A stretch of DNA of 64,000 bases from Geobacillus zalihae NBRC 101842 (GCF_001544135.1 NZ_BCPV01000010.1:1-64000), one strand, 5' to 3'; shown: positions 25,576-36,568, numbered from the stretch's first letter. A program made the numbers and translations. Notes: a model not told the origin generated them from the letters alone.

Positions 25576-25793
25576 TTGAACAATCTCCCACCTGCGCTTA
25601 GAGGTGGGAGATTCTTGGGAACACCCGCCCCACGGCAGGCTGTCAGCCAAGCCATCCCCGTGCGTCCCACGGTTTGGCTGCCTTACGAAGACAGCAAACG
25701 AAGCCCCCTCATTCAAAATATTCCGGGCTTCGTTCCTGTTCGAGAGAAGAGGCAGAAAAGCTTGTGCTGTGTTTTTTAGTAAAATAATGGATA
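25576..25793 (-). mobile_element. Protein-less IS200/IS605-type element with omega/reRNA-like scaffold
   Basis: A 218-bp stretch between iscS and ezrA. Read on the minus strand it is preceded by TTGAT (25798-25794) and ends in TTCAA (to 25576), the left target and right-end tetranucleotide pattern known for ISDra2-like elements. Near the right end is a 12-bp perfect hairpin, AATCTCCCACCT/AGGTGGGAGATT (25582-25613), and before it a multi-stem region (CAGCCAA/TTGGCTG at 25644-25680, CCGTG/CACGG inside). A further hairpin AACGAAGCCC/GGGCTTCGTT lies at 25697-25734. No tnpA or tnpB is present. The left boundary is inferred. Confidence 0.6.
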
Positions 25794-25803
25794 ATCAATA
25801 CTC

Positions 25804-25823
25804 GTGATCAGGTGGTTGATCAC
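25804..25823 (-). terminator. Hairpin at the ezrA stop codon
   Basis: GTGATCA/TGATCAC stem with a 6-nt loop overlaps the ezrA stop. No T-run follows directly today. If the adjacent element is removed the flank becomes TTGATTGGGTTTTTGG, so the insertion may have split a terminator. Confidence 0.35.
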
Positions 25824-27523
25824 TGTTCCCGGCTGTTATCCTCCTGCCATAATTTCTGCACACGGTCAAACGCGCCCGGCTCGACTTCTTCAACGGCCGC
25901 CACCGCTTGCCGGAGCGCCTCCTCATAATCATAATGGCGAAATAAAAATTCGGCTTCTTCCAGCCCTTTGCGGACCGCTGGATAGCGGCGTCGGTAGCGA
26001 TTGCCGTATTGAATCGTCCGCTCCGCCAGCGTCGCCTGTTCGATCATTTCCACCGTCCGCTCATACAACCGTTCCACAGCCGCTTTCGCCTCCTCCAACG
26101 CTTGGTCGACCGCCGGCATGTCAAGCGGCTTTTCTTCAAGACGCGCGGCAACGGCTTGCAAGCTGCGTCTCGCTTCCGCCAATTCAAGCGCATACGGTTC
26201 AGGCAGCCCCGGCAGCCGGCTTTTTTGCACAAGGCGGAGCGCCTCGGCCAATGTTTTTCTCATGCCGTCAAGCTTTTCGCGGGCGATCAATTCGTCTTTG
26301 CGCAGCGTCTGCAGCATCGTTCGAAACTGTTCATGCTCTTCCTTCATGAGGTCGATTTGGGACACAAGCTGCTCAAGCTCCTCTTTCAGGAGCGAATACG
26401 CTGTTTTCGCCTCGGCAACGCGGTCTTGAATGAGAAAAAACCGCTTTTGCAACTGGTGCAGCTGCTTTTCGATGCTCCGGTACTTTTCGAGGTCGCTTGG
26501 CGCCAAATGGTAGCTTTGCTGGACGAACAGCGCCTCGGCCTCGGTTTCCTTCGCCTCGGCGGCAAGCTCCTGAAGCATGCCGCTGAGGCGCGGCATTTCC
26601 GTTTGCACATATTGATGCGCGAGCACTTCGTTTTCGAGCAAATCGTAGAGCGCGTCGATCTCTTCTTTCAGCTCAGCGACAATCTGCTTCGCTTCTTCGA
26701 TGCGCAGCTCATGGATCATGGCCAGACATTGCTCGATTTTTTCCCGTTTTTCCTGAAGCGTGCGCTCCATGTGCAAATGGTCAAGGATGTATCCGCGCTC
26801 TTCCATCTCTCGATAGCCATCAGCCAACTCAGCGAGCTGAGCTGGCAACGACGTTTGGCATTCGCCAAGAATTTTAGGAATTTCTTCCATCATGGATGTG
26901 AGCCGGCCGAGCTCTTCCTTCAACGTCAGAACCACATCGCGCGCCGCCAAATAGTTGCCGGCTTCCGTCAATTCGGCAAACCGCTGAAACTGCTTTTCCG
27001 CTTCCGTTAAACGGACGTCAAGCAAGTCGGCAGCCGAACCGAACGTATAACGGTAAGCAAGCAGCGCCTTTTTCGCTTCCCGGTGAGCCGCACGCAGCTC
27101 CTCGATCTCCGCCCGGCTTTGTTCCTCGCTGCCGATCAACTCATTCACTTCATGAATGATTTCATGCACTTCTTCCTCAAGATGACGCAATCCGTCGGCG
27201 ATCTGCCCAAGCAGCCGGCGCGCCTGCCGGTAGCGGTATTTGTCGAGCAGCCGCTCCGCGTCAAACAGCTGTTCTTCCACATTCGGCAGCTTCACTGCCA
27301 CAATGTCGTCCCATTGCTGGCGCCATCGTTCAAACAGCTGCTCCGTCTCCCCTGTCATATTCAGCTGTTTCACTTTCGCCAGCTCATCCGGCACCGGCCG
27401 GTTCATCAAGTTGATTTTCCATTCCTCGAGCCGATCGATTTCCCGGTACATCCGCTTCCGGTACACATGATTATATATGATTGCCCCCGCTCCGAGGAGC
27501 AGAACGATCCATGCCATTCCCAT
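25820..27523 (-). CDS. ezrA: Septation ring formation regulator EzrA
   Basis: Membrane-anchored regulator that restrains FtsZ ring assembly and links it to cell-wall synthesis. 567 residues: one N-terminal transmembrane helix (about 3-18), then spectrin-like coiled-coil repeats to the end. The [17 protein letters not shown] segment after the membrane helix matches B. subtilis EzrA. The ATG at 27523 has AAGGAGG at about 10 nt; an ATG two codons later is also possible. Confidence 0.95.
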   Translation of the reverse strand: MGMAWIVLLLGAGAIIYNHVYRKRMYREIDRLEEWKINLMNRPVPDELAKVKQLNMTGETEQLFERWRQQWDDIVAVKLPNVEEQLFDAERLLDKYRYRQARRLLGQIADGLRHLEEEVHEIIHEVNELIGSEEQSRAEIEELRAAHREAKKALLAYRYTFGSAADLLDVRLTEAEKQFQRFAELTEAGNYLAARDVVLTLKEELGRLTSMMEEIPKILGECQTSLPAQLAELADGYREMEERGYILDHLHMERTLQEKREKIEQCLAMIHELRIEEAKQIVAELKEEIDALYDLLENEVLAHQYVQTEMPRLSGMLQELAAEAKETEAEALFVQQSYHLAPSDLEKYRSIEKQLHQLQKRFFLIQDRVAEAKTAYSLLKEELEQLVSQIDLMKEEHEQFRTMLQTLRKDELIAREKLDGMRKTLAEALRLVQKSRLPGLPEPYALELAEARRSLQAVAARLEEKPLDMPAVDQALEEAKAAVERLYERTVEMIEQATLAERTIQYGNRYRRRYPAVRKGLEEAEFLFRHYDYEEALRQAVAAVEEVEPGAFDRVQKLWQEDNSREQ

Positions 27524-27718
27524 CCGCTGATGCCCTCCTTGCATTCAAGCTACTTCTATCGAACAAACGAAAATAGCGGAGAAGGCAAAAATATATGTTT
27601 TTCAATGTTTTTATGATACCATGTTAACGACATTTTTTGACCAAAATTTTTATTTTTTTTACAAGAATCTTCACTATTTTTGCTATGATACATAAGGGAG
27701 GAAGGAGGAAAATCGATC

Positions 27719-28543
27719 ATGCGCGACGGGCATATTCATACGCCGTTTTGTCCGCACGGAAGCCAAGATCCGCTTGAGGCCTATGTAGAGCGCGCGATCG
27801 AACTGGGCTATACCGACATTTCCTTTACGGAGCACGCCCCGCTTCCTGAGCGGTTTATCGATCCAACGCCCAACCAGGACTGTTCGATGAAGCTTAGCCA
27901 GCTTGAGCGCTATTTGCACGCCGTCGCTGAGGTGAAAGCCCGCTACCGAAACGACATTGCCATCCGTGTCGGGCTCGAAGTCGATTTTATTCCTGGCTTT
28001 GAGGAAGAAACAACCCGCCTGCTCGACGAGGTCGGCCCGCTGCTTGACGACAGCATTTTATCGGTTCACTTTTTGGCCCACGAAGGGCAATATGTATGCC
28101 TTGATTACAGCGAAGATATGTTCGCCGACATCGTCCGCTTGTTCGGATCGGTCGAACGCGTCCACCGCGCCTACTACGAAACGGTGCGGCAATCGATCCG
28201 CACGGAGCTTGGCCGCTACAAACCGAGACGCATCGGCCATATGACGCTTGTGCGCAAGTTCCAACGCCGTTTCCCATGCTTGGAACCAATGGATGAGTGG
28301 ATTGTTGCCATTCTCGATGACATCAAGCAGTTCGGCTATGAATTGGACTACAACGGCGCCGGCGCCGCCAAACCGCTCTGCCTTGAGCCGTATCCGCCGG
28401 GCGGCGTGATCGCCGAGGCGCGGCGGCGGGGCATCCCGATCGTCTACGGATCCGACGCCCATCGCGCCGCCGACTTGCACCAAGGACGGGAGAGGATGGA
28501 CCGCGAGGCGCTTTCGGTTGACAACCGCCCGCAGCCGTCATAA
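27719..28543 (+). CDS. hisJ: Histidinol-phosphatase (PHP family)
   Basis: Dephosphorylates histidinol phosphate in histidine synthesis. 274 residues with PHP metal motifs DGHIHTPFCPHG at the N-terminus, EHAPLPERF, GLEVDF, SVHFL and GSDAH at the C-terminus. GGAGGAAGGAGG precedes the ATG. It is divergent from ezrA, as in B. subtilis. Confidence 0.94.
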   Translation: MRDGHIHTPFCPHGSQDPLEAYVERAIELGYTDISFTEHAPLPERFIDPTPNQDCSMKLSQLERYLHAVAEVKARYRNDIAIRVGLEVDFIPGFEEETTRLLDEVGPLLDDSILSVHFLAHEGQYVCLDYSEDMFADIVRLFGSVERVHRAYYETVRQSIRTELGRYKPRRIGHMTLVRKFQRRFPCLEPMDEWIVAILDDIKQFGYELDYNGAGAAKPLCLEPYPPGGVIAEARRRGIPIVYGSDAHRAADLHQGRERMDREALSVDNRPQPS

Positions 28544-28635
28544 AATAGGCGAATCAGCCATTTCCCTGCTTGCATCCTGCTGGATGTTGAGGCCAGAGTC
28601 CTGCTCCAACCATGATGAAAAAGGAGGCTAGTTCT

Positions 28636-29112
28636 ATGTTTCGTCCCATGGCTTACAACGGAACACGCGAAGAAAATTACGCGCTCGTCATCGAACAGCT
28701 GAAATCGCTCATTTCCGGGGAACCCAACTTCATCGCCAACTTGGCGAACGCAGCCGCCTTGCTCAACCAGTTTTTCACCGACATCAATTGGGTCGGGTTT
28801 TATCTCGCAGACGGCGAGGAGCTTGTGCTTGGCCCGTTCCAAGGCTTGCCGGCATGCGTGCGCATTCCGTTCGGCAAGGGGGTGTGCGGCACGGCGGCCG
28901 CCGAGCGGCGGACGGTGGTCGTTCCGGACGTTCACCAATTCCCGGGCCATATCGCCTGCGATGCAGCGTCTCAATCGGAAATCGTCGTGCCGCTCATCAA
29001 AGACGGACGCGTCATCGGCGTTCTTGACATCGACAGCCCGGTGAAAAACCGCTTCGATGACATCGACCGCCGCTACTTGGAGCAGTTTGCCAGCGTGCTC
29101 ATGTCCGCCTGA
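28636..29112 (+). CDS. msrC: Free methionine-(R)-sulfoxide reductase (GAF domain)
   Basis: Repairs free oxidised methionine. 158 residues, a single GAF domain. Cys74, Cys84 and Cys108 have the same spacing as the catalytic Cys84/Cys94/Cys118 of the E. coli enzyme, so this is an active reductase rather than just a sensor. The start at 28636 has AAGGAGG at 8 nt; an in-frame ATG 24 bases upstream lies before that box. It is the B. subtilis YtsP orthologue by position. Confidence 0.92.
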   Translation: MFRPMAYNGTREENYALVIEQLKSLISGEPNFIANLANAAALLNQFFTDINWVGFYLADGEELVLGPFQGLPACVRIPFGKGVCGTAAAERRTVVVPDVHQFPGHIACDAASQSEIVVPLIKDGRVIGVLDIDSPVKNRFDDIDRRYLEQFASVLMSA

Positions 29113-29137
29113 CGAAAAAAGCGCACCAAGCGCGAAG

Positions 29138-29169
29138 AAGGAATCCGCTTGCCCGGATTCCTTTTTTTA
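29138..29169 (+). terminator. Intrinsic terminator of the hisJ-msrC unit
   Basis: GGAATCCG/CGGATTCC stem with a 6-nt loop then TTTTTTT; it may also serve the converging GGDEF gene. Confidence 0.85.
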
Positions 29170-31002
29170 CACCTTATACACATGACCGTCATCGTGCACA
29201 AAAATGCAGTTTTTTCCCATCTCCTTCGCCATATAAAGCGCGGCGTCAGCTCGTTTGAACAGCTGCTCTGCATCTTGAAAGCCGCCATGCCCCCACCATG
29301 ATATGCCGCACGACACGGTCACCGCCGGGATCGTTTGCTCCCGCACTTTTTCCATGATGCGCCGGGCGACGGCAACGGCGTCGGACAGCGGCACGTTCGG
29401 CAAATACACCGCCAGCTCTTCCCCGCCCCAACGCGCCGCCACATCGCTGTCGCGAATGTTGGCGCGCATCGTCTCTGCCACTTGAACAAGCACTTCATCG
29501 CCTGTTTGATGGCCGTACACATCGTTGATTTGCTTAAAGTTGTCAATGTCAAGCAACATGAACGCTCCCGACGCATCGGTTCCCATCGACTGTTGGATCC
29601 GCTCGTCCAAGTAGCGGCGCGTATGCAGCTTTGTCAAATAATCGGTGACCACCATCTTCTCGAGCTCTTCGCGCAGCATCGCGTTCATAAACGCCAGCGT
29701 TGAATGTTGAACGAGGGATTCCAAGAGCTTGAACATCTCAAACGTAAAGCGGTACGGCTCGCTGGCGAGCGCAATGCACAGTCCCTTCGTTTCTTTGTTT
29801 TGCTGCATCGGCGCCGCCATGATGGAGCGAAATGGACCGAAAGCGGACACGCATACATCGCCGGCAAATAAAATGTCATTTCCGCTTTGGCGCCGCTTTT
29901 CCACCCATTCGATATAGGGCTCGGACCGATGGTCGAAAAAAAACGGCGTGCTGCCTGGAAAAAGCTCCCACTTGCCGTCGGCAAACCGGAAAAAACCGAC
30001 TTCATCCGCGCCGAACGATTGTTGGATTTGCGATACCATGTACTCAATGGCTTCATGAAGCCGCGGCCGGGCGTTCAATTGGCGCATTGTGTCATTGATC
30101 AGCTGCAAATCGGAGACAAGCCGGCGCGACTGTTCATACAACTTGGCGTTCTCCAGCGCGCTTCCAGCCGTGCTCGCCAACAGCGAAATAAAATGAATCT
30201 CTCGTTTTGGAAATGGCGCAGCGTATGGGGCGATAATTTCAATCACCCCATACACCGCCTGCACCCCTTTAATCGGGGCGTACAGCACCGAGCGCGGCGG
30301 CGCCTCCATCTCCTCGCATTGCACTTGTCCAGTCAAAAACGCCCGCAACGCCGCCGTCTGTTTTTCCCTTTCATCCAATACAAGCGTTTTGATCGGCAAA
30401 TTTCCGCGCAGATGGTTGTCATGCGACAACAGAAGGTGGTAGGTGAACGATGGATAGACGTTTTGCAGCGTGCGGATAATTTCTTCAAGCACAACATCGA
30501 TATGCATCGAGGAATGAATTTTGGCGGCGAAGCGATGCAACTGTCCATACCGTTTCTCTTCGCCCTCTCCTTGCAGCACCGCGCTAAGCTTCCGGAACAA
30601 TCGCGCCAAATCCGTCCGGATCTCCCACAACAACCGCTCGTCAAAACCGCCATCTTTTCGATACACGAGCTCGACCATCGCCGGCGTCTCATCAGAAAGC
30701 ATGAAAAAGAGCCGGGCCGCCATATGCGGCCCACCGGCATCGACAACAGCGACTTTCCGCTCTCCATCAGCCGCGATCGGCAAAGCACTCGACTCCCCAA
30801 CCGCTGCCGCTTCCGGATAAAAGACAGCCCGCACCGGGTCGTACAAATAAAAAACGGATTGCTCGAGCGCCAGCTCTTCTTTCAGCAGCGCGAGCAACTC
30901 GCCCGCCGCCGCCGAAAACGGCCCATCGTCCTGAAACGCTAAAAACCAGTGGAAAAATTTTTGTTTAAATGATTCATACCGCTTCATTTCTTCCTTGTTC
31001 AT
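29167..31002 (-). CDS. ytrP: GAF and GGDEF domain protein YtrP
   Basis: A probable diguanylate cyclase or degenerate relative. About 611 residues: an N-terminal GAF-like region, a second GAF (about 160-300), a third sensor region with FGADEVGFFRF (about 320-450), and a C-terminal GGDEF domain with the intact signature GGEEL preceded by RW. The start is uncertain: 31002 (MNKEEM) matches the expected N-terminus, but frame stays open to an ATG at 31077; neither has a strong ribosome site. It lies between msrC and rpsD as in B. subtilis. Confidence 0.85.
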   Translation of the reverse strand: MNKEEMKRYESFKQKFFHWFLAFQDDGPFSAAAGELLALLKEELALEQSVFYLYDPVRAVFYPEAAAVGESSALPIAADGERKVAVVDAGGPHMAARLFFMLSDETPAMVELVYRKDGGFDERLLWEIRTDLARLFRKLSAVLQGEGEEKRYGQLHRFAAKIHSSMHIDVVLEEIIRTLQNVYPSFTYHLLLSHDNHLRGNLPIKTLVLDEREKQTAALRAFLTGQVQCEEMEAPPRSVLYAPIKGVQAVYGVIEIIAPYAAPFPKREIHFISLLASTAGSALENAKLYEQSRRLVSDLQLINDTMRQLNARPRLHEAIEYMVSQIQQSFGADEVGFFRFADGKWELFPGSTPFFFDHRSEPYIEWVEKRRQSGNDILFAGDVCVSAFGPFRSIMAAPMQQNKETKGLCIALASEPYRFTFEMFKLLESLVQHSTLAFMNAMLREELEKMVVTDYLTKLHTRRYLDERIQQSMGTDASGAFMLLDIDNFKQINDVYGHQTGDEVLVQVAETMRANIRDSDVAARWGGEELAVYLPNVPLSDAVAVARRIMEKVREQTIPAVTVSCGISWWGHGGFQDAEQLFKRADAALYMAKEMGKNCIFVHDDGHVYKV

Positions 31003-31120
31003 CGCCTTTTCCACCCAAACCGGCATCATCATTCCAAGCGAGAGAATGGGATGACAATTTTTTTCTAAAAATTGCATCTTTTATTATATCATACAAATCG
31101 AGAAGAGGGAAAACAAAATG

Positions 31121-31149
31121 TTGACTTTATCCTCTAAAAATCATATAAT
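31121..31149 (+). promoter_or_regulatory. Sigma-A promoter of rpsD
   Basis: TTGACT (31121-31126), 17-bp spacer, perfect TATAAT (31144-31149). The expected start lies near 31156, inside the first copy of a direct repeat AGCCTTTGTG (31150-31159 and 31171-31180). Confidence 0.85.
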
Positions 31150-31189
31150 AGCCTTTGTGTAAAATATAGCAGCCTTTGTGCCCACCTTT

Positions 31190-31275
31190 ATGGTTCATTT
31201 TGTTCCTCGGCCCGCCGAGGTGCATCGCGTAACTCTTAGCTGCGAGAGCGAGGATGCATGAAAACAAAATGGCCG
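31190..31275 (+). ncRNA. Structured S4 autoregulatory leader of rpsD
   Basis: The rpsD 5' leader can fold as a three-way junction: a closing stem CATTTTGTT (31196-31204) with AACAAAATG (31263-31271), a hairpin CCTCGG/CCGAGG (31205-31220), and a hairpin TGCATC/GATGCA (31221-31258). B. subtilis rpsD is repressed by its product S4 binding the leader RNA, so this is the likely target. The remaining leader to the ATG at 31337 ends in AAGGAGG. Confidence 0.75.
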
Positions 31276-31336
31276 TAATTGTTGGCGCACATCTGCTTTT
31301 ATTTTACGGGAATAAAAGCGTAAGGAGGAGCAACGA

Positions 31337-31939
31337 ATGGCTCGTTATACTGGCCCAATGTGGAAAATTTCCCGCCGCCTTGGCATCTCATTGAGCGGCA
31401 CGGGGAAAGAATTGCAAAAACGTCCGTATCCGCCTGGCCAACACGGTCCAGGGCAACGGCGGAAATTGTCGGAATATGGCTTGCAGCTGCAAGAAAAACA
31501 AAAGCTGCGCCATATGTACGGCGTGAACGAACGCCAATTCCGCAAAACGTTTGAAGAAGCAGGCAAAATGCCGGGCAAACACGGCGAAAACTTCATGATT
31601 TTGTTAGAATCGCGCCTAGACAACCTCGTCTATCGCTTAGGGTTGGCCCGCACGCGCCGTCAAGCCCGCCAGCTCGTGACGCACGGCCACATTTTGGTCG
31701 ACGGCAGCCGCGTCAACATCCCGTCGTACCGCGTCAAACCGGGACAAACGATCGCCGTTCGCGAAAAATCGCGCAACTTGCAAGTGATTAAAGAAGCGCT
31801 CGAAGCGAACAACTACATTCCAGATTACTTGACGTTCAATCCGGAAAAAATGGAAGGGACGTACACCCGCTTGCCGGAGCGTTCCGAACTGCCGGCGGAA
31901 ATCAACGAAGCGCTCATCGTCGAGTTCTACTCGCGTTAA
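31337..31939 (+). CDS. rpsD: 30S ribosomal protein S4
   Basis: Primary 16S rRNA-binding protein that nucleates small-subunit assembly. 200 residues: N-terminal [15 protein letters not shown] and an S4 domain with [23 protein letters not shown]. It is a single-gene unit with a strong promoter, structured leader and its own terminator. S4 normally represses its own synthesis through that leader. Confidence 0.99.
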   Translation: MARYTGPMWKISRRLGISLSGTGKELQKRPYPPGQHGPGQRRKLSEYGLQLQEKQKLRHMYGVNERQFRKTFEEAGKMPGKHGENFMILLESRLDNLVYRLGLARTRRQARQLVTHGHILVDGSRVNIPSYRVKPGQTIAVREKSRNLQVIKEALEANNYIPDYLTFNPEKMEGTYTRLPERSELPAEINEALIVEFYSR

Positions 31940-31948
31940 AGGCGCAAA

Positions 31949-31986
31949 AAAGATCCGAAATGCCGATGCATTTCGGATCTTTTTTC
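31949..31986. terminator. Bidirectional terminator of rpsD and tyrS
   Basis: AAGATCCGAAATG/CATTTCGGATCTT stem with a 6-nt loop, TTTTTT on the plus side and a mirrored A/T tract on the other. Confidence 0.9.
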
Positions 31987-33525
<1,539 letters not shown>

Positions 33526-33540
33526 GAAATATATACATTC

Positions 33541-33570
33541 TTATTACCATAGCGATGCACTCGCTGTCAA
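33541..33570 (-). promoter_or_regulatory. Sigma-A promoter of the tyrS leader
   Basis: Minus strand TTGACA (33570-33565), 18-bp spacer, TAATAA (33546-33541). Confidence 0.6.
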
Positions 33571-33676
33571 CCCTAACGCTTTTCGCACAAACGGCGAAAA
33601 ATCGGCAAAATTCCACAATGCCTCCCCTTCCTATGGTATACTGATATATAATGACTTGCCGCATAGGGGGGCTGGC

Positions 33677-36427
33677 ATGAAGCGAAACCAACTTTCCATT
33701 TCTCTTGAAAAAGCGTGGCATTATTTTTCCCTTACATACGATGTGGTTTGGAACGTCATCTTCATTTTGCTCGTCGCCGCACTCTGCCTTGTCTGCTTTG
33801 CCATCGGCGCCGGCGCCGGCTATTTTGCCTTTTTGGTCAAAGATATGCCCGTTCCCTCTCCCGACGAGATGAAAAAGGAGATTTACCATTACGGCGAAAC
33901 GAGCCACATGTACTTTGACGGCGGCGTATATTTAGGGCGGTTCCGGTCCGACCTTGACCGCGAGGCGGTGCCTCTTTCCGAGGTGTCGCCATACGTCGTG
34001 CAGGCGATCATCGCGACCGAAGACGAACATTTTTATGAACACGACGGCGTCGTTCCGAAGGCCGTCATCCGCGCCGTGTTTCAAGAGCTGACCAACTCGC
34101 CGGTCAAAAGCGGCGGGAGCACGCTTACGCAGCAGCTCGTCAAAAACCAGATGTTGACGAACGAGGTGTCGTTTGAGCGGAAGGCGAAAGAAATGCTGCT
34201 TTCGCTTCGTCTGGAGAAATTTTTTTCCAAAGAAGACATTTTAGAGGCGTATTTAAACGTCGTTCCGTTCGGCCGCAATTCTTCAGGGCGCAACATCGCC
34301 GGCATCCAAGCCGCGGCCCAAGGCGTCTTTGGCGTCAACGCCAAAGAGTTGAATCTCGCTCAAGCGTCGTTTTTGGCCGGGCTCCCGCAAAACCCGTTCG
34401 TCTACACCCCGTTTGCCGCTGACGGCAGCGTCAAACCGGACCTCTCGGCGGGATTGAAACGGATGAAAACGGTGCTGTACCGGATGAAACGGGCCGGCTA
34501 CATCTCGGAAAAACAGTATAAGGAAGCGCTTTCCTATGATGTGGCGAAGCATTTGGCCGCCCCGAAGCCGTCGCCGTTTGAACAATATCCGTTTTTGACG
34601 ATGGAGATTGAGCGGCGGGCGAAAGAGGTGCTCGCCGAGACGTTCGCCAAGCGCGACGGTTATAAGCCGGAAGAAGTGCAGCGCGAACCCGCTCGTTTCC
34701 GCCGCTATCTCGGCGAAGCGGAAAAAGCGCTGCGCCAAGGCGGATATCGGATTTATACGACGATCGACAAAAAGATTTATGAACAAATGCAGCGCATCGC
34801 TGCCCGCTACCCGTATTACGGAAGCGACAATGTGTATTACACCAAAGACAAGAAAACAGGGAAAACGATCCCCCATCGCCAACCGGTCGAAGTCGGGGCG
34901 ATGCTCATCGAAAACAAAACGGGAAAAATCATCAGCTTCGTCGGCGGACGCGATTATGGGCGCGAGCAGTTGAATCACGCCACCCAGGCGCACCGGTCCA
35001 ACGGGTCAACGATGAAACCGCTCTTAGTATACGCGCCGGCGATGGAGATGGGCGTCATCCAGCCGGCGACGATCATTCCCGACTTGCCGCTTTCGATCGG
35101 TTCATATGCGCCGAAAAACGCGGACGGAAAAACGCACGGGCTCGTCACGGCGCGCTATGCCTTGCAGCAATCGTTCAACATTCCGGCCGTTCGGACGTAT
35201 ATGAGAATTCGATCCCGCCATCCGATCGACTATTTGCATAAAATGGGGGTCACGAGCGTCGCCAAACAAGAAGAGGCCAATCCAGCTTTGGCGATCGGCG
35301 GGACGCACATTGGCGTCACGGTCGAGGAAAACGTCAACGCCTATGCGACGTTCGCCAATTACGGATCGTTCGTGGACGCTTACATGATTGAGAAGATTGT
35401 GGACAAAAACGGAAAGATCGTTTACAAACATCAAAGCAAACCCGTCCCGGTGTTTTCGCCGCAAACGTCGTACTTGATGATTGATATGATGCGCGACGTG
35501 CTTCACGGTGGAACGGCCTCGTCGGTGCCGCGCTACTTGACCTTTTCCGCCGATTGGGCGGGAAAAACCGGCACATCGCAAGACAAGCGCGATTCGTGGT
35601 TTATCGCCGTCAATCCGAACGTCACGTTCGGCGTTTGGATCGGCTATGACCGGCCGGCGCCGCTTGAGTCCCGCTACAAAGGGCTTTCCTACAGCCAGCG
35701 CACCCAGCTGTTATGGGCGCGGTTGATCAATGCTGCCTATCAAGAAAACCCGAAGCTCATCGCTCCGCCGAAGCGGTTTCTCATGCCAGGCGGCATCGTC
35801 CGCCGCGCTTACTGCGCCGCGAGCGGCTTCAGCCCGTCGGCCGCGTGCGAAAAAGCCGGGCTCGTCCGTTACGATCTGTACAATACGAAGTTTGCACCGC
35901 GGGAAGGAAGCGGCGAGGAAGTGATGGAAAGCCGGGTCGTCGTCATCGGCGGACGCCGCTATGTGGCGCTTGAGACGACGCCGGAAGAGTTTGTCACTCG
36001 CGAAGTGATCGTGAATCCGAAGCTTCTCGCCGATTGGGGGATCAACGGCGAAGGGCAGGCGGGCGATGCATCGCTCATCTCCACATTAAAGGAAAACGGC
36101 CGTCCACCGGCTCCACCCGCCGCTCGGCTTGCAGGGGGCAAGCTCGTCTGGAATCGCCATAACGAGCCGGATGTCATCGGCTACCGCGTCTATCTAGTGA
36201 ACGAAACGGGGGAACGACGCCTCGCCGCCGCTGTTAAAGCGGACGAGGCAGCCTCGTTTTCGCCGCTGCAGCCGGGCGCCGCGTACTGCGTCACTGCTGT
36301 GGACATCGCCGGACAGGAATCGGCGCCGTCGAACCTCGTTTCGCTGCCGTCCGCCTCGCCGCCCAATTCCGGTCATCAAAAGAGCGGCGAGCCGTCTTCT
36401 CCCCCGCCGTCGGGTGACGTAGAATGA
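33677..36427 (+). CDS. Class A penicillin-binding protein (PBP1A family) with fibronectin-type tail
   Basis: Bifunctional glycan polymerase and transpeptidase outside the membrane. 916 residues: cytoplasmic tail and transmembrane helix (23-53); glycosyltransferase-51 domain with catalytic Glu in ATEDEHFYEHDG (112-124) and GGSTLTQQLVKN (146-157); transpeptidase with STMK (444-447), SFN and KTGT (630-633); then a fibronectin III-like domain (about 800-890) and a Pro/Ser tail. GGGGGG precedes the ATG at 33677. I do not recall it at this site in B. subtilis, where tyrS is next to acsA. Confidence 0.93.
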   Translation: MKRNQLSISLEKAWHYFSLTYDVVWNVIFILLVAALCLVCFAIGAGAGYFAFLVKDMPVPSPDEMKKEIYHYGETSHMYFDGGVYLGRFRSDLDREAVPLSEVSPYVVQAIIATEDEHFYEHDGVVPKAVIRAVFQELTNSPVKSGGSTLTQQLVKNQMLTNEVSFERKAKEMLLSLRLEKFFSKEDILEAYLNVVPFGRNSSGRNIAGIQAAAQGVFGVNAKELNLAQASFLAGLPQNPFVYTPFAADGSVKPDLSAGLKRMKTVLYRMKRAGYISEKQYKEALSYDVAKHLAAPKPSPFEQYPFLTMEIERRAKEVLAETFAKRDGYKPEEVQREPARFRRYLGEAEKALRQGGYRIYTTIDKKIYEQMQRIAARYPYYGSDNVYYTKDKKTGKTIPHRQPVEVGAMLIENKTGKIISFVGGRDYGREQLNHATQAHRSNGSTMKPLLVYAPAMEMGVIQPATIIPDLPLSIGSYAPKNADGKTHGLVTARYALQQSFNIPAVRTYMRIRSRHPIDYLHKMGVTSVAKQEEANPALAIGGTHIGVTVEENVNAYATFANYGSFVDAYMIEKIVDKNGKIVYKHQSKPVPVFSPQTSYLMIDMMRDVLHGGTASSVPRYLTFSADWAGKTGTSQDKRDSWFIAVNPNVTFGVWIGYDRPAPLESRYKGLSYSQRTQLLWARLINAAYQENPKLIAPPKRFLMPGGIVRRAYCAASGFSPSAACEKAGLVRYDLYNTKFAPREGSGEEVMESRVVVIGGRRYVALETTPEEFVTREVIVNPKLLADWGINGEGQAGDASLISTLKENGRPPAPPAARLAGGKLVWNRHNEPDVIGYRVYLVNETGERRLAAAVKADEAASFSPLQPGAAYCVTAVDIAGQESAPSNLVSLPSASPPNSGHQKSGEPSSPPPSGDVE

Positions 36428-36430
36428 CAA

Positions 36431-36568
36431 GGAGCTGACCCAAAAGATTGTCTTTCTTTGATTGGCTTTCTTTAGAAGATGCCATTCGTTTTGAATAAAG
36501 AGTTGGCGCGTATATATGGTGATCGAAAAGAGGGTGTCCCGATCCTTGTTGGGACACCCCTTCTTGTT
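36431..36568 (+). repeat. Dispersed intergenic repeat, copy B
   Basis: Begins GGAGCTGACCC six bases after the PBP stop and ends in GGGTGTCCC/GGGACACCC (36532-36560), which is a plausible terminator for the PBP gene. It is shorter than copy A (15309-15511) but shares the end blocks in the same order and orientation. The rest of the 355-bp gap (36569-36740) shows nothing recognisable. Confidence 0.65.

Noticed and set aside
25582-25613. 12-bp hairpin first taken as a plain intrinsic terminator
   Set aside because: No T-run follows on either strand in a terminator-like way, and the surrounding multi-stem region and end sequences fit an IS605-type right end better.
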